The notes beneath the pieces are model-generated. The model had not been told where the DNA came from and did no database searches. It saw nothing but the letters and a program-made list of their open reading frames with translations. Below are positions 8,562-17,115 of a stretch of DNA of 64,000 nt, piece after piece. How positions within the stretch are numbered: the stretch's first letter is position 1; every line of letters starts with the position of its first letter. The stretch covers positions 4,605 through 68,604 of the forward strand of contig DAOUBQ010000091.1 of NCBI GenBank assembly GCA_034432755.1, read 5' to 3'. Origin of the DNA: UBA5195 sp034432755 (lineage in GTDB: Bacteria > Chloroflexota > Anaerolineae > Anaerolineales > Villigracilaceae). Made by a program: the position numbers and the translations under genes.

Positions 8562-10596
8562 AACCTTCTGGCAAACTACCTTCGTCTTCACCTTCCTCGC
8601 CAACCTGGTCATCCTGGTCTGGTCGGCCATGCGCTGGGCCGAAATCGGCGTCATCCTCTACCGTTCGGTCTGGGGCATCGCGCTTTTGCTCTATCTCGGT
8701 GTTCTGGCAGGCTGCGTCTTTTTATTTTTTTGGATAAAAACCGGAGATTCTCGCGCCGAGCGGCTGGTCTCGCTGCTCGAACTGACTCCGCTCTCGAACA
8801 TCTTCTGGCGCGGGCTGGGCTGGAGCCTGTTTGCCGGTATCCTCCTGCTGATTCCCTGGCTGAAATTCACCCTCCGCGTGGGCGAGGTGGTCAAAGGCTC
8901 CACGCAAGACCCGGTGCTGACGACCATTCTCTTCTACTGGATATGCTGGTGGCTGGTGCTGCTGGCCTCCGCCGCGCTCAAAGTGGCCCTCAAAACCTCT
9001 TGGCAGGGCGGGTTTGCCGCCGCGCTGGTCCTCTTGGGCGTGGCCTACGAAATTTTCATCCGCTTTCGTGCCGTTTCTGATTACCCCTTCTCGCTTGGCT
9101 GGTCTGAAACGAGCCGCTACTTCTACGCCTCGCTCTACTTCTCGAAATCGCTCTACCGAGAGACTTTCCCGCTCTCCACCCTGCACCCCACCCGCTACTT
9201 ACTGCAATCGCTGGCCTATCTCATCCCCTCCTGGGGCCTCACCGAACACCGCTTTTGGCAATTCCTCTTGTGGATTGTCCTGACTGCTGCGGTTGCCGTT
9301 TCGCTGGCCTGGCGCGCCCTAATCCCTCATTCGCAATCCACAGGAGACGGATTAGGGAACAGGAAATTAGGAATTCTCGCCCTCTTCGCGGGCTGGTTTT
9401 TTCTCTACCTGCTCCTGGTCGGAGTCTATTATCACCTGGCCGTAATGGTCTTCGTCCCGCTGCTGTTCGTCTCGCCCAAACATCCCTGGCGTTCGCTGCT
9501 GGCGGTCATTTTTGCTTCGCTCTGGGCTGGGGTCAGCCGGGTTAACTGGTTTCCCATGCCGGCCATGCTCGCCCTGGCAATCTACCTGCTAGAAAAACCG
9601 TTGCTAGACGAGAAGCCACACACCACCGTCGAGAGTCTGCGCGCCCTCCTTGCCTACCTGAAGTGGCCTGCCATTTGGACTTTCTTTGGCCTGCTCGCCG
9701 CCCTTGCCGCGCAAGCCGCCTACATTCCGCTCTCTGGCAACGCCGATAACCCGGAGATGTTCGCCTCCAGTTTTACATCAGACTTGCTCTGGTATCGTCT
9801 GTGGCCCAACGCGCTCTTTCCGCTCGGAATCGTCCCGGCCATTCTGATTGTCAGTGGGCCGCTTCTGGGTGTTCTGGTCGCCGCCACGCTCCATTGGAAG
9901 CGCCTGCACCCCATCCGCTGGGTTGGGCTGTGGGGCATGATTCTCGTCTTGTTCGGGGGCAGCCTGGTCGTCAGCGCAAAAATTGGCGGCGGCGGCGATT
10001 TGCACAACATGGATGCCTACGCCGTCCTGCTTGGGATAGTCTCCGCTTACTTTATCGGCGGTAAAGTGGTCAGCAAGGGGGGGGCAGGCTTTCGTCTGTC
10101 CACTTCCTGGCCGGTCACGGCGGTTGCCCTCCTCATCCCGCTCCTGTTCCTGATTCCCTCCCTCGCACCACGTGTCACCTACAACAAATCCTGGGCGCAG
10201 AATCAGTTGCAACAGTTGAAAACCCTGGTTGAATCGGCGAATGGCCCGGTTTTGTTCATCACCGAGCGGCATTTGGTGACGTTTGGGCAAATCAACGTGC
10301 CGATGATTCCCCAATATGAGCGTGTGACCCTGATGGAAGCGGCCATGAGCAACAACCGCAAAATGCTCGAACAGTTTTACACCGATTTGCGCACCCATCG
10401 CTTCGCCTTGATTGTGAGTGGCAAGGAAAATCTGTTCGTCAAAGAAGACGAACCATTCGCCGAGGAAAACAACGCCTGGAACACGCGCATTGCCCCGTAC
10501 ATCCTGTGTTATTACCAATCAGCGGCGCTGTTCGATTCTGACCACAGCCGCTTCGAGGTCTTTGCACCGCGCACTGAGCCAGGAGTTTGCCCATGA
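8548..10596 (+). CDS. Large multispanning membrane protein, probable GT-C family
   Basis: The 682-residue protein has about a dozen helices and a soluble C-terminal part (LAPRVTYNKSWAQNQLQQL onward). It lies between two UPF0104 paralogues. The topology resembles GT-C glycosyltransferases, but I see no clear catalytic Asp motif after the first helix, so the enzymatic role is uncertain. The ATG at 8548 overlaps the upstream gene by 14 bases and is preferred to an in-frame alternative eight codons earlier. Around 9318-9378 the frame contains A/T- and G-rich repeat-like DNA (LIPHSQSTGDGLGNRKLGIL) that looks like an inserted tandem array. The stop overlaps the next small ORF (ATGA). Confidence 0.6.
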   Translation: MNSPKTFWQTTFVFTFLANLVILVWSAMRWAEIGVILYRSVWGIALLLYLGVLAGCVFLFFWIKTGDSRAERLVSLLELTPLSNIFWRGLGWSLFAGILLLIPWLKFTLRVGEVVKGSTQDPVLTTILFYWICWWLVLLASAALKVALKTSWQGGFAAALVLLGVAYEIFIRFRAVSDYPFSLGWSETSRYFYASLYFSKSLYRETFPLSTLHPTRYLLQSLAYLIPSWGLTEHRFWQFLLWIVLTAAVAVSLAWRALIPHSQSTGDGLGNRKLGILALFAGWFFLYLLLVGVYYHLAVMVFVPLLFVSPKHPWRSLLAVIFASLWAGVSRVNWFPMPAMLALAIYLLEKPLLDEKPHTTVESLRALLAYLKWPAIWTFFGLLAALAAQAAYIPLSGNADNPEMFASSFTSDLLWYRLWPNALFPLGIVPAILIVSGPLLGVLVAATLHWKRLHPIRWVGLWGMILVLFGGSLVVSAKIGGGGDLHNMDAYAVLLGIVSAYFIGGKVVSKGGAGFRLSTSWPVTAVALLIPLLFLIPSLAPRVTYNKSWAQNQLQQLKTLVESANGPVLFITERHLVTFGQINVPMIPQYERVTLMEAAMSNNRKMLEQFYTDLRTHRFALIVSGKENLFVKEDEPFAEENNAWNTRIAPYILCYYQSAALFDSDHSRFEVFAPRTEPGVCP

Positions 10597-10718
10597 TGTG
10601 CTTCAGAACCGTCTTCAGGCAGTTTGGGCTGGAGCGCCCAGGTGTTTACGTCTTGGTCCAGGCCGAGGGGCAGAAAAAACCGGCCAAGCAGCGTTTTCTT
10701 ATGGGTGTGAGTTCATGA
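10593..10718 (+). CDS. 41-residue hypothetical protein, translationally coupled at both ends
   Basis: The ORF begins with ATGATG overlapping the stop of the upstream membrane protein and ends in TGA overlapping the ATG of the next UPF0104 gene (ATGA at both junctions). It encodes a basic peptide, MMCFRTVFRQFGLERPGVY then QAEGQKKPAKQRF. No motif is recognised. The paired four-base overlaps are unlikely by chance in a tight operon and suggest real translation, either as a peptide or as a coupling device. Too short to judge by codon use. Confidence 0.45.
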   Translation: MMCFRTVFRQFGLERPGVYVLVQAEGQKKPAKQRFLMGVSS

Positions 10719-11599
10719 CTTCCCATCGCCGTTCCCTTTCCACCTGGGTGCGCTGGCTTGGCACGCTGCTCAGCCTGGGGCTGTTCCTGTGGCTGATAAC
10801 GCGCATCAACTGGAGCGTTATCAGCAGTCAATTGGCCGAACTTCCACTATGGACGGTTTTACTCGCCCTTTTGTTCTACCTGGTCTCGCAGGCCTTCAAC
10901 ACCCTGCGCTGGTGCGCCCTGCTCTGGGCGCATGATGTGAACATCACCTTTTGGCAGGCCTTTCGCATCACCTGGAGCGGGATTTTTGCCTCGAACTTTC
11001 TGCCCTCCACCATCGGTGGTGACGGTCTGCGCATGGCCGCAGTGTACCCCTATGCCCGGAGCAAAACGGTGGCCTTTGGCTCGGTGGCCCTCGACCGACT
11101 CATCAACATGGCGGCGATGGCCTGCTTGGTGCCGCTGCCGCTTTTTCTGTTTGGCGCGAGGTTAAGCGTGCTTTTGGCAGTGGCGTTGCCCTTCAACCTA
11201 CGCGCGCTGGCCGAAAAATACTTTCCAAAAATCGTTGCTGCCTTGCGCGAATGGGCCAGCCGCCCGCAAGCCTTCTTGTGGGCTTTTTTGGCGGCCTGGC
11301 CCTCCAACCTGACCGCCATGTTCTCCACCTGGCTGATTGCGTACGGCCTGGGCATGGATGTTTCCTTCTGGCAAGTTGCCGCCGTGCAAACCGTGACCTA
11401 CTTTTTTGCGGTTTTGCCCATTTCGGTCAACGGCTATGGTGTGCGCGAGGTGACGTATGCTACCCTATTCGTAGCGCTTGGCGCTTCGCTAGAGCAAGCC
11501 TCCGCGCTGGCGGTTATCACCCGCTTTCTGATTGTCCTGGTGACGATACCGGGGGCCATTTGGGTCTCTCGTATAGCGGTGGAAGTCGTCGAAGCATGA
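10715..11599 (+). CDS. UPF0104 / LPG synthase TM-domain family protein, second paralogue
   Basis: The 294 residues include FRITWSGIFASNFLPSTIGG and DGLRMAAVYPYARS, then LDRLINMAAM and a C-terminal VNGYGVREVTY, the same signatures as the 7662 gene. About eight helices are expected. Two divergent paralogues flank one large membrane protein, which suggests linked but distinct transport or flipping steps. ATG at 10715 is chosen because it is coupled to the small ORF upstream and matches the paralogue's N-terminus; the longer in-frame extension to 10418 lies inside the upstream gene. The stop overlaps the next start (ATGA). Substrate unknown. Confidence 0.8.
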   Translation: MTSHRRSLSTWVRWLGTLLSLGLFLWLITRINWSVISSQLAELPLWTVLLALLFYLVSQAFNTLRWCALLWAHDVNITFWQAFRITWSGIFASNFLPSTIGGDGLRMAAVYPYARSKTVAFGSVALDRLINMAAMACLVPLPLFLFGARLSVLLAVALPFNLRALAEKYFPKIVAALREWASRPQAFLWAFLAAWPSNLTAMFSTWLIAYGLGMDVSFWQVAAVQTVTYFFAVLPISVNGYGVREVTYATLFVALGASLEQASALAVITRFLIVLVTIPGAIWVSRIAVEVVEA

Positions 11600-12726
11600 A
11601 AATCCTCGTCCTCTCGCACGAATTTCCCCCGGTTGGCGGCGGCGGCGGACGCGTGGCGCGTGACCTGGCGCTGGGCCTGGCGCGGCGCGGACACGAACTC
11701 TGCATCCTGACCGCCCACCTCAACGGCTTGCCCGCCCTTGAGACGGTGGAAGGCGTGCGGGTGGCGCGCATCCCCTCCAAACGGCGGGCGGCCTTTCGCG
11801 CCGAATTTTTCGAGATGGCAAATTACGATTGGTCGGCGCTGAACGCTGGGCGCAAACTGATTCAAGAATGGAATCCCGACCTGATTCACGCCCATTTTGC
11901 CGTTCCGGCGGGCGCGGCGGCCTTCGCGCTCTCCACACTCACCGGCGTTCCCTACGTCCTGACCGCCCATCTCGGCGATGTGCCGGGCGCCGTGCCAGAG
12001 AAAACCGACCGCTGGTTTCAGTTCGTCTACCCTTTTACGCACTCCATCTGGAAAAGCGCGGCCCGCGTGGTAGCAGTCAGCGAATTTACGCGCCGCCTGG
12101 CGCTTCAACATTACCGCGTCCCCATCGAAGTCATTCACAATGGCGTGGATGTATCTGCCCTCCCCCCTTGGCAGCCTGGTCATGGCGCGCCGCGCATCCT
12201 CTTTGCCGGGCGTTTTATGGAGCAGAAAAACCCCGCCCTCCTGGTTGAAGCCCTCACCCGCCTGCAAACCCTGCCCTGGACATGTGTCATGGCCGGCGAT
12301 GGCCCGCTCCTCGAGCAGGTCCGCCAGCAAGTGGCGGAGTCTGGCCTCGTGGCGCGATTCTCCTTCCCCGGCTGGGTCACGCCAGAGCAGGTTATCAACC
12401 TGATGGCGCGCAGCGATATCCTGGCCCTTCCTTCCCGCGCGGAGGGATTGCCCGTTGTTGGCGTGCAAGCGCTGGCCATGGGCCTGGCGCTCGTTTTGAG
12501 CGAGGCGGGAGGCAACGTGGAACTCGTCCAACCGGGTCAAAACGGCGCGCTCTTTCCGTCTGGCGACTTGAACGCGCTGACTGAATCCCTCCGCAGCCTG
12601 CTCACCTCCCCAACTGCGATACAATCAGCCCAGGCCAAAAGCCGAGAAATGGCAAAAGCGTTCGACTTAAACGTAATTGTAGAGAAATACGAAGCCATTT
12701 TTCAGGAATTAATTCGCAATCCCTAA
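11596..12726 (+). CDS. Glycosyltransferase family 4 (GT-B fold)
   Basis: This cytoplasmic or membrane-associated glycosyltransferase has 376 residues. The N-terminal acceptor domain opens with HEFPPVGGGGGRVARDLALG; the donor domain shows ILFAGRFMEQKNP, VMAGDGPLLEQV and the EX7E-type segment with SRAEGLPVVGVQALAMG (residues about 278-300). These are the usual GT4 landmarks for retaining transfer from a nucleotide sugar. The donor may be GDP-mannose or a derivative given gmd in the cluster, but this is inference. The ATG overlaps the upstream stop. The last codons (ELIRNP) lie in a 7-bp tandem array, so the C-terminus has been changed by repeat growth. Confidence 0.88.
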   Translation: MKILVLSHEFPPVGGGGGRVARDLALGLARRGHELCILTAHLNGLPALETVEGVRVARIPSKRRAAFRAEFFEMANYDWSALNAGRKLIQEWNPDLIHAHFAVPAGAAAFALSTLTGVPYVLTAHLGDVPGAVPEKTDRWFQFVYPFTHSIWKSAARVVAVSEFTRRLALQHYRVPIEVIHNGVDVSALPPWQPGHGAPRILFAGRFMEQKNPALLVEALTRLQTLPWTCVMAGDGPLLEQVRQQVAESGLVARFSFPGWVTPEQVINLMARSDILALPSRAEGLPVVGVQALAMGLALVLSEAGGNVELVQPGQNGALFPSGDLNALTESLRSLLTSPTAIQSAQAKSREMAKAFDLNVIVEKYEAIFQELIRNP

Positions 12727-12766
12727 TTCCTAATTCATCATTCATCATTCCGCATTCATCATTTCC
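12711..12766. repeat. Tandem 7-bp array across a gene end
   Basis: Eight heptamers of the type (A/C)ATTCNN run in register: AATTCGC, AATCCCT, AATTCCT, AATTCAT, CATTCAT, CATTCCG, CATTCAT, CATTTCC. The array holds the stop codon of the GT4 gene and ends just before the next ATG. Confidence 0.8.
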
Positions 12767-12767
12767 C

Positions 12768-14837
12768 ATGTACATTTTCTCCGAACTCTCCCCCCTGCCC
12801 CTGCTCCTTCTTCTCGCCCTGTGGGCATTCGGCGGCTGGCTGATTCTCGCCCGCTTCAATCTCCCCGCCCACGAGCGTGGCTTGCTTGGTCTGGGACTTG
12901 GCCTGACCCTCTCGGCCCTGTTCGCCAACCTCACCGCTCGCTTTCTGCCCAGCGCGCCCGCTTTTTGGCTGGCTGCACTCTTGACGCTTGCGATTGGTTT
13001 CTCCCTTGCCTGGCCGCTCCCCCCCCTGTCCTTTCCCCATTTTCTGCGAAGTTCAGCGCACAATGGGGGGCAATGGCTCTCCTTTGCCCTGCTCGCTTTC
13101 TTCCTCACCCTCATTGGGCGCGGTTTGGGCATCTTCGACGACTACCAGAACCTGACTCAACTCTCCAGCATGGCCCTGGGCGACATCCCGCCGCATTTCG
13201 TCTATGACCCGCGCATTCTGTGGAGTTATCACTACTTCCTGTTGCTGGTGGCCGCGCAGTTCACGCGCCTGGCCGGGGCCCCGCCCTGGGTGGCAATGGA
13301 TGTGGCGCGCGGCCTGACCCTGGCCCTCACCCTGTTTTACAGCACGTTTTCGGCGCAGAGATTGACCGGCAGCCGGCTGGCTGCCGCGCTTTCGGCGGGA
13401 TTCCTGTTTTTCGTGGGCGGTGCGCGCTGGATTTTGCTCCTGCTCCCGGCCAGTTTGCTTACCCGCATCTCCAACACAGTCACGCTGATTGGCTCCGGGG
13501 CCGATTCTGGCTCTAGCCTGCAAGCCGTTCTTTATAACGATTGGAAAATTCAGGGGCTGGGGCCCTTCCCGTTTCCTTTTCTCTACGGCTCTGGCCTCGA
13601 CTCCTCGCTCACGATGGCACACGCCGGTTACGGCGCGAGCATGTTCATGCTGGTCTTGCTGGTCATTCTGTTGTCCTCCTCTCTCTTTGAGAAAGGGGTG
13701 AGTAGCGAGGAATCCCCCTCCCCTTTTGGGAGGGGGGTGAGGGGTGAGGGCTATTTGGTGCAACAAATTATTCTCGCCCTCTTACTGGCTGCCCTGGCGC
13801 TTGCCAACGAAGTGACTTTTGCCTTCCTCTACGCCGGTCTGATGTTCGCCGTCTTGCTCTGGGTCATCCGCAACCGGACGTTGAAACTCCCCCCCTCGCT
13901 ATGGGCCTTTGCCCCGGCGGTCATGGGCGGCGGGCTAATCGCCTTGCTTCAGGGTGGAGTGTTTACGGGGCTGTTGTCTGGCCTGTTTGGGCGAGTTGGC
14001 GGAACCGAAGCGGGTGATGCGCTTTACAAGGTCTCGTTTGCCCTGAGGCTGCCGACCGTGTTATCGGCGCACGTGGGGACGCTCTCGTTGCTCAATCCGT
14101 TGCACTGGTTTGTCATCTTGGCTGAAACCGGGCTGGTGGTCTTCGTCCTGCCCTGGGCTTTCCGGCATGGCTGGAAACTCATCCGTGAGGCAAGATGGCT
14201 CGAAGCGGCCTGGCTCTTCTCGATGATTCCCAGCCTGCTGACGGTTTTCCTCGAATATACCGGCAACGCCGGGCCAACCGCGCTCTCGCGCATGACCGCG
14301 CACTTCCTGATGGTGCTGAAGTTCTACGCCGTGCCGCTCTTGTGGCTGTGGGCGCGCGAAAAGTCGCAAACCATTCAAACCGTGCTACTCGGCTGGGGTC
14401 TGACCGCCGCTTTGAGTGGCATCGGCCTTTTCAGTTTACAAATTCCGGCTATGCCCAACCCCATTTACGCCGAATTTTTAGAGCCAATTGACGCGAAAAT
14501 GTATCAGAAACACTGGGGCAGGCTTCAGCCCGGCGCGCTCGTCTTCGACACCTCCCCCCAACGCGGGCCGACCGTTCTCGGTTTGCACACTTTATCCGGC
14601 ATTCACTACGGCCCGCCGACCTACCCTGAATGGTATGCACTGGCCGACAACCCCGACCCATTCGACATGAACCGGGCCGGATTCCGCTACTTGTACCTGG
14701 AACTCTCGTACTGGCGCAAGTTTGCCGACCATTTCGAGGATGCCTGTGTCCTTTTACTGGATGACCTGCAAGAGACCGCTTCTGATGGTCGTCTCATCGC
14801 GCAGCGGGTGTTGTTGGATGTAGGGCAGTGCAAATAG
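12768..14837 (+). CDS. GT-C type multispanning membrane protein
   Basis: The 689-residue protein has about thirteen hydrophobic segments and a C-terminal soluble domain (from about YAEFLEPIDAKM). GIFDDYQNLTQLSSM with YDPRILWSYHYF resembles the first extracytoplasmic loop of GT-C proteins, with an acidic pair where the catalytic base is expected. Probable role: sugar transfer at the outer face. In-frame at 13714-13750 lies a palindromic repeat that adds EESPSPFGRGVRGEG to a loop between helices. The start follows a 7-bp tandem array with no strong ribosome-binding site. Function is inferred from topology and neighbours only. Confidence 0.6.
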   Translation: MYIFSELSPLPLLLLLALWAFGGWLILARFNLPAHERGLLGLGLGLTLSALFANLTARFLPSAPAFWLAALLTLAIGFSLAWPLPPLSFPHFLRSSAHNGGQWLSFALLAFFLTLIGRGLGIFDDYQNLTQLSSMALGDIPPHFVYDPRILWSYHYFLLLVAAQFTRLAGAPPWVAMDVARGLTLALTLFYSTFSAQRLTGSRLAAALSAGFLFFVGGARWILLLLPASLLTRISNTVTLIGSGADSGSSLQAVLYNDWKIQGLGPFPFPFLYGSGLDSSLTMAHAGYGASMFMLVLLVILLSSSLFEKGVSSEESPSPFGRGVRGEGYLVQQIILALLLAALALANEVTFAFLYAGLMFAVLLWVIRNRTLKLPPSLWAFAPAVMGGGLIALLQGGVFTGLLSGLFGRVGGTEAGDALYKVSFALRLPTVLSAHVGTLSLLNPLHWFVILAETGLVVFVLPWAFRHGWKLIREARWLEAAWLFSMIPSLLTVFLEYTGNAGPTALSRMTAHFLMVLKFYAVPLLWLWAREKSQTIQTVLLGWGLTAALSGIGLFSLQIPAMPNPIYAEFLEPIDAKMYQKHWGRLQPGALVFDTSPQRGPTVLGLHTLSGIHYGPPTYPEWYALADNPDPFDMNRAGFRYLYLELSYWRKFADHFEDACVLLLDDLQETASDGRLIAQRVLLDVGQCK
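13714..13750. repeat. CCCTCACC/GGTGAGGG palindromic element, copy in a coding frame
   Basis: CCCCCTCCCCTTTTGGGAGG is followed by GGGGTGAGGGGTGAGGG. It encodes SPSPFGRGVRGEG in the 12768-14837 protein, sharing GVRGEG with the copy in nuoG. Confidence 0.75.
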
Positions 14838-14839
14838 AT

Positions 14840-15376
14840 TTACCCTCGCCAGGCCCTGACCAGCCTGCCCGCCAGGGCATATCCCAAACCCAACGCAATA
14901 AGCCCAAATTTAATCGTTGCGCACCAGAAGGCAAGGGGTGGATTTGCCCCAAGATTGCCGGCCAGGATGGAGAACAGGGCGATGTTTTCTATGGCGTCGA
15001 AGACGATGGCAAGATAAGCGCCCCAGCCGAGCAGGTTCGACAGGGTGAGCCAGGTTCCTTGATGGCGTTCAGCCGCAAGTAGAAGTCCGAGGCTGAGGGC
15101 AGTGGCGTAGAGCGGCATGAACAGGAAGTCGAAGCCCAGGCTAAAGGCGGCAAAGAGGCGGCTGCGAGAGTCCCAACTTTCGACCATTGCTGTAGCGGCT
15201 TGCGGGGTGCGGGCAAACTCGTAAGAAACGATTCCATCAGCGAGGGGGGTTTTGATCGGAGGGTCGAGAAAAATTTGAAAAACGGCAAAACACGCTGCGG
15301 TGAGTCTGAGCGAGAACCAAAAGAGGGGTTTGCGCAGGTTCAATGGCACGAAATGCAGCGGGTGGCGAAGGCTCAT
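14840..15376 (-). CDS. Hypothetical four-helix membrane protein
   Basis: The 178 residues hold four or five hydrophobic segments. Between the first two lies an extracytoplasmic loop (DPPIKTPLADGIVSYEFART). I do not recognise a family. The ATG overlaps the stop of the upstream GNAT-like gene (ATGA on the minus strand), so the two are coupled. It converges on the 12768-14837 gene with only two bases between the stops. Confidence 0.65.
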   Translation of the reverse strand: MSLRHPLHFVPLNLRKPLFWFSLRLTAACFAVFQIFLDPPIKTPLADGIVSYEFARTPQAATAMVESWDSRSRLFAAFSLGFDFLFMPLYATALSLGLLLAAERHQGTWLTLSNLLGWGAYLAIVFDAIENIALFSILAGNLGANPPLAFWCATIKFGLIALGLGYALAGRLVRAWRG

Positions 15377-16506
15377 TCCAAATCCTTAAAATAAACCCGG
15401 TTGTTTTTATACTCAACCCCGTTCAGGTTTTTCAAGTCGGCACGCATCTGGCGGGTGGTTTCGGCCACCTGGGTCATTTCGACGTGGACGAATTGCCCAA
15501 ACTCCAGCAAGGTCTTTCCCATTTCGTAATAGAGCAATGCATTGCCGCCGTGACCTTGAAATTCAGGCAGAATGCCCATGCCGTTGACCGAGACAGAGTT
15601 GGTGCGGCGCATGGTGAGCAACAAATCAACCAACGAGAGCGGGTTGAGGTTGCCCCGGGCGCGCTGTAAGGCCGCCGAGACATCGGGGAAGGCAAACAGA
15701 AAGCCGACCACTTCTTCGCCATGCGTGATGATTTTAATCAGGCGATGGTCGGCAACGGTGATGATGTTATCCACAACAAATTTGATTTCGCGCGAGGTGA
15801 GGGGGTAGTATTCCCAGTTTTGCACAAAAGATTTGTTGTATGCCTCGCCGATGCGGTCAGCCCATGAGACCAACTCGCGTTTGTTGGCAAAGCGCCTGAC
15901 TTTCAGGTGATTGCGCTCCATGACGCGCTGGGCGATGCGCTCGACGCGCTCTGGGATTTTGAATCCATCGGCGGGAACGTAGCAGGAGGCGAAGTCCACT
16001 TCTTTTTGGAACCCCAGACCTTCGACCAAATCTATATAGTAGGGATAGTTGTAGGTCAGCATGGTCATGGTCTGGCGATGCTCGAAGCCGAAGGTGAGCA
16101 GGCCGTAACCGTCGAGAGGTCCCATGCCCTTCGGCCCGATGACGCGGTTCAGGCCGCGCTTGCGGGCCCACGCAAAAACGGTCTCGAACAGAGCAGCGGC
16201 GGCTTCTGGGTCGTTTTCGCAGTCGAAAAAGTAGAAATCGGCTTCTCTTACGCCGTGATACTGGTTGAAGGGCTTGTTTTCGATGGCAGCGATGCGTCCC
16301 ACGTCGCGCCCATCGCGCGCCGCCAGGAAAAATTCGACATCCGAATGTTCGTAGAAGGGATGTTTCTTGGGGTTGAGTTGGGCGTAAACGTCAATGTTGA
16401 GGGGAGGCACCCATTGCGGGCAGTCTTTATAAAGCCGGTGTGGGAATTGGACGAAACGTTTGATTTGCTTTTTGTTGGATAAATCCACCTGCTCAATGGT
16501 CAGCAT
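15373..16506 (-). CDS. GNAT-like acyltransferase family protein
   Basis: The 377-residue protein begins MLTIEQVDLSNKKQIKRF and contains EFFLAARDGRDVGRIAA, a beta-strand pattern typical of GNAT folds. The second half, with VDNIITVADHRLIKI and GMGILPEFQGHGGNALLYYE, carries the Q/RxxGxG/A acetyl-CoA loop. It probably has two GNAT-like domains. Substrate unknown. The ATG at 16506 is chosen because CCAGGAGCGCA precedes it; an earlier in-frame start would add 16 non-conserved residues. A TATACT box sits about 30 bases upstream on the minus strand. Confidence 0.7.
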   Translation of the reverse strand: MLTIEQVDLSNKKQIKRFVQFPHRLYKDCPQWVPPLNIDVYAQLNPKKHPFYEHSDVEFFLAARDGRDVGRIAAIENKPFNQYHGVREADFYFFDCENDPEAAAALFETVFAWARKRGLNRVIGPKGMGPLDGYGLLTFGFEHRQTMTMLTYNYPYYIDLVEGLGFQKEVDFASCYVPADGFKIPERVERIAQRVMERNHLKVRRFANKRELVSWADRIGEAYNKSFVQNWEYYPLTSREIKFVVDNIITVADHRLIKIITHGEEVVGFLFAFPDVSAALQRARGNLNPLSLVDLLLTMRRTNSVSVNGMGILPEFQGHGGNALLYYEMGKTLLEFGQFVHVEMTQVAETTRQMRADLKNLNGVEYKNNRVYFKDLE

Positions 16507-16612
16507 GATTGCGCTCCTGGAACTGGGATAGTTACAGTATATAACACCCCGCACCAGGAAAAAGTGATATTCATCCTGTTTTTCATGCTGCCACTTGGGC
16601 TGGGTAGCGGGG

Positions 16613-17020
16613 TTAATCGTCGTGGCTGTGTTCGTGGCTGCTAAATTCCTGGGTCCCCATGCTCTCGCCCCAATCGGGCATGTTTTTTTCGATTTCGTCG
16701 GGACTCTGACCCGCTTCCAGCCGGTCTACGATTTCGTCGAATTGTGGCGGCATCTCCTCGCCGAGTGCGCTGCCCATTTGGCGGAACATCTTGCCCATCG
16801 CGCGCGGGTCGTCTTCTAGCCCGGCAAGTTGCGAGGGGTCAGAGAAAGCAGCCAGACGGGCCTCGTCTCCTTTCAGAACACGCACGCGGGGAACGCGGCG
16901 GGTGACGTTGTTGCTTTCGCAGTGAGGGCAGTTGACTGGCTTGACTCCGTATTCCTGGTAGGTCAAAAAAATATCAAAACGTTTGCGGCAATCGAGGCAG
17001 AGGTAATCATAAGTGGGCAT
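16613..17020 (-). CDS. FmdB-type zinc ribbon protein
   Basis: The 135-residue protein starts MPTYDYLCLDCRKRF and has a second pair in VNCPHCES (residues about 28-35): two CxxC pairs in FmdB/CxxC_CXXC_SSSS spacing, likely binding one zinc. The C-terminal half is acidic and ends SSHEHSHDD, a possible extra metal-binding tail. FmdB-type proteins are often called putative regulators, but their function is poorly known. The ATG at 17020 is preferred to an upstream in-frame start because it gives the canonical MPTY N-terminus. It diverges from gmk across a palindrome. Confidence 0.8.
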   Translation of the reverse strand: MPTYDYLCLDCRKRFDIFLTYQEYGVKPVNCPHCESNNVTRRVPRVRVLKGDEARLAAFSDPSQLAGLEDDPRAMGKMFRQMGSALGEEMPPQFDEIVDRLEAGQSPDEIEKNMPDWGESMGTQEFSSHEHSHDD

Positions 17021-17046
17021 GGTCAATTTCCGTGAAGCGGTTCTGG

Positions 17047-17075
17047 TGTAGGGCAAGATACTATCTTACCCCACA
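17047..17075. repeat. GCAAGATA palindrome in a divergent intergenic region
   Basis: TGTAGGGCAAGATA is followed by one base and TATCTTACCCCACA, an inverted repeat with two arm mismatches. A similar palindrome follows nuoN at 40234-40260, so this is a dispersed element rather than a gene-specific operator, although it lies between fmdB-like and gmk promoters. Confidence 0.65.
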
Positions 17076-17103
17076 CAATCAATTTTAACGAACTTTCGTG
17101 AAG

Positions 17104-17109
17104 TAAAAT
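17104..17109 (+). promoter_or_regulatory. Putative -10 box of gmk, nearly leaderless
   Basis: TAAAAT ends six bases before the gmk ATG. A transcript started from it would begin at or next to the start codon. No ribosome-binding site is visible. Confidence 0.45.
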
Positions 17110-17115
17110 AGGGTT

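Noticed and set aside
11434..12624. Minus-strand frame of 396 codons opposite the GT4 gene
   Set aside because: The GT4 motifs on the plus strand are decisive; this frame has an antisense composition and no start signal.
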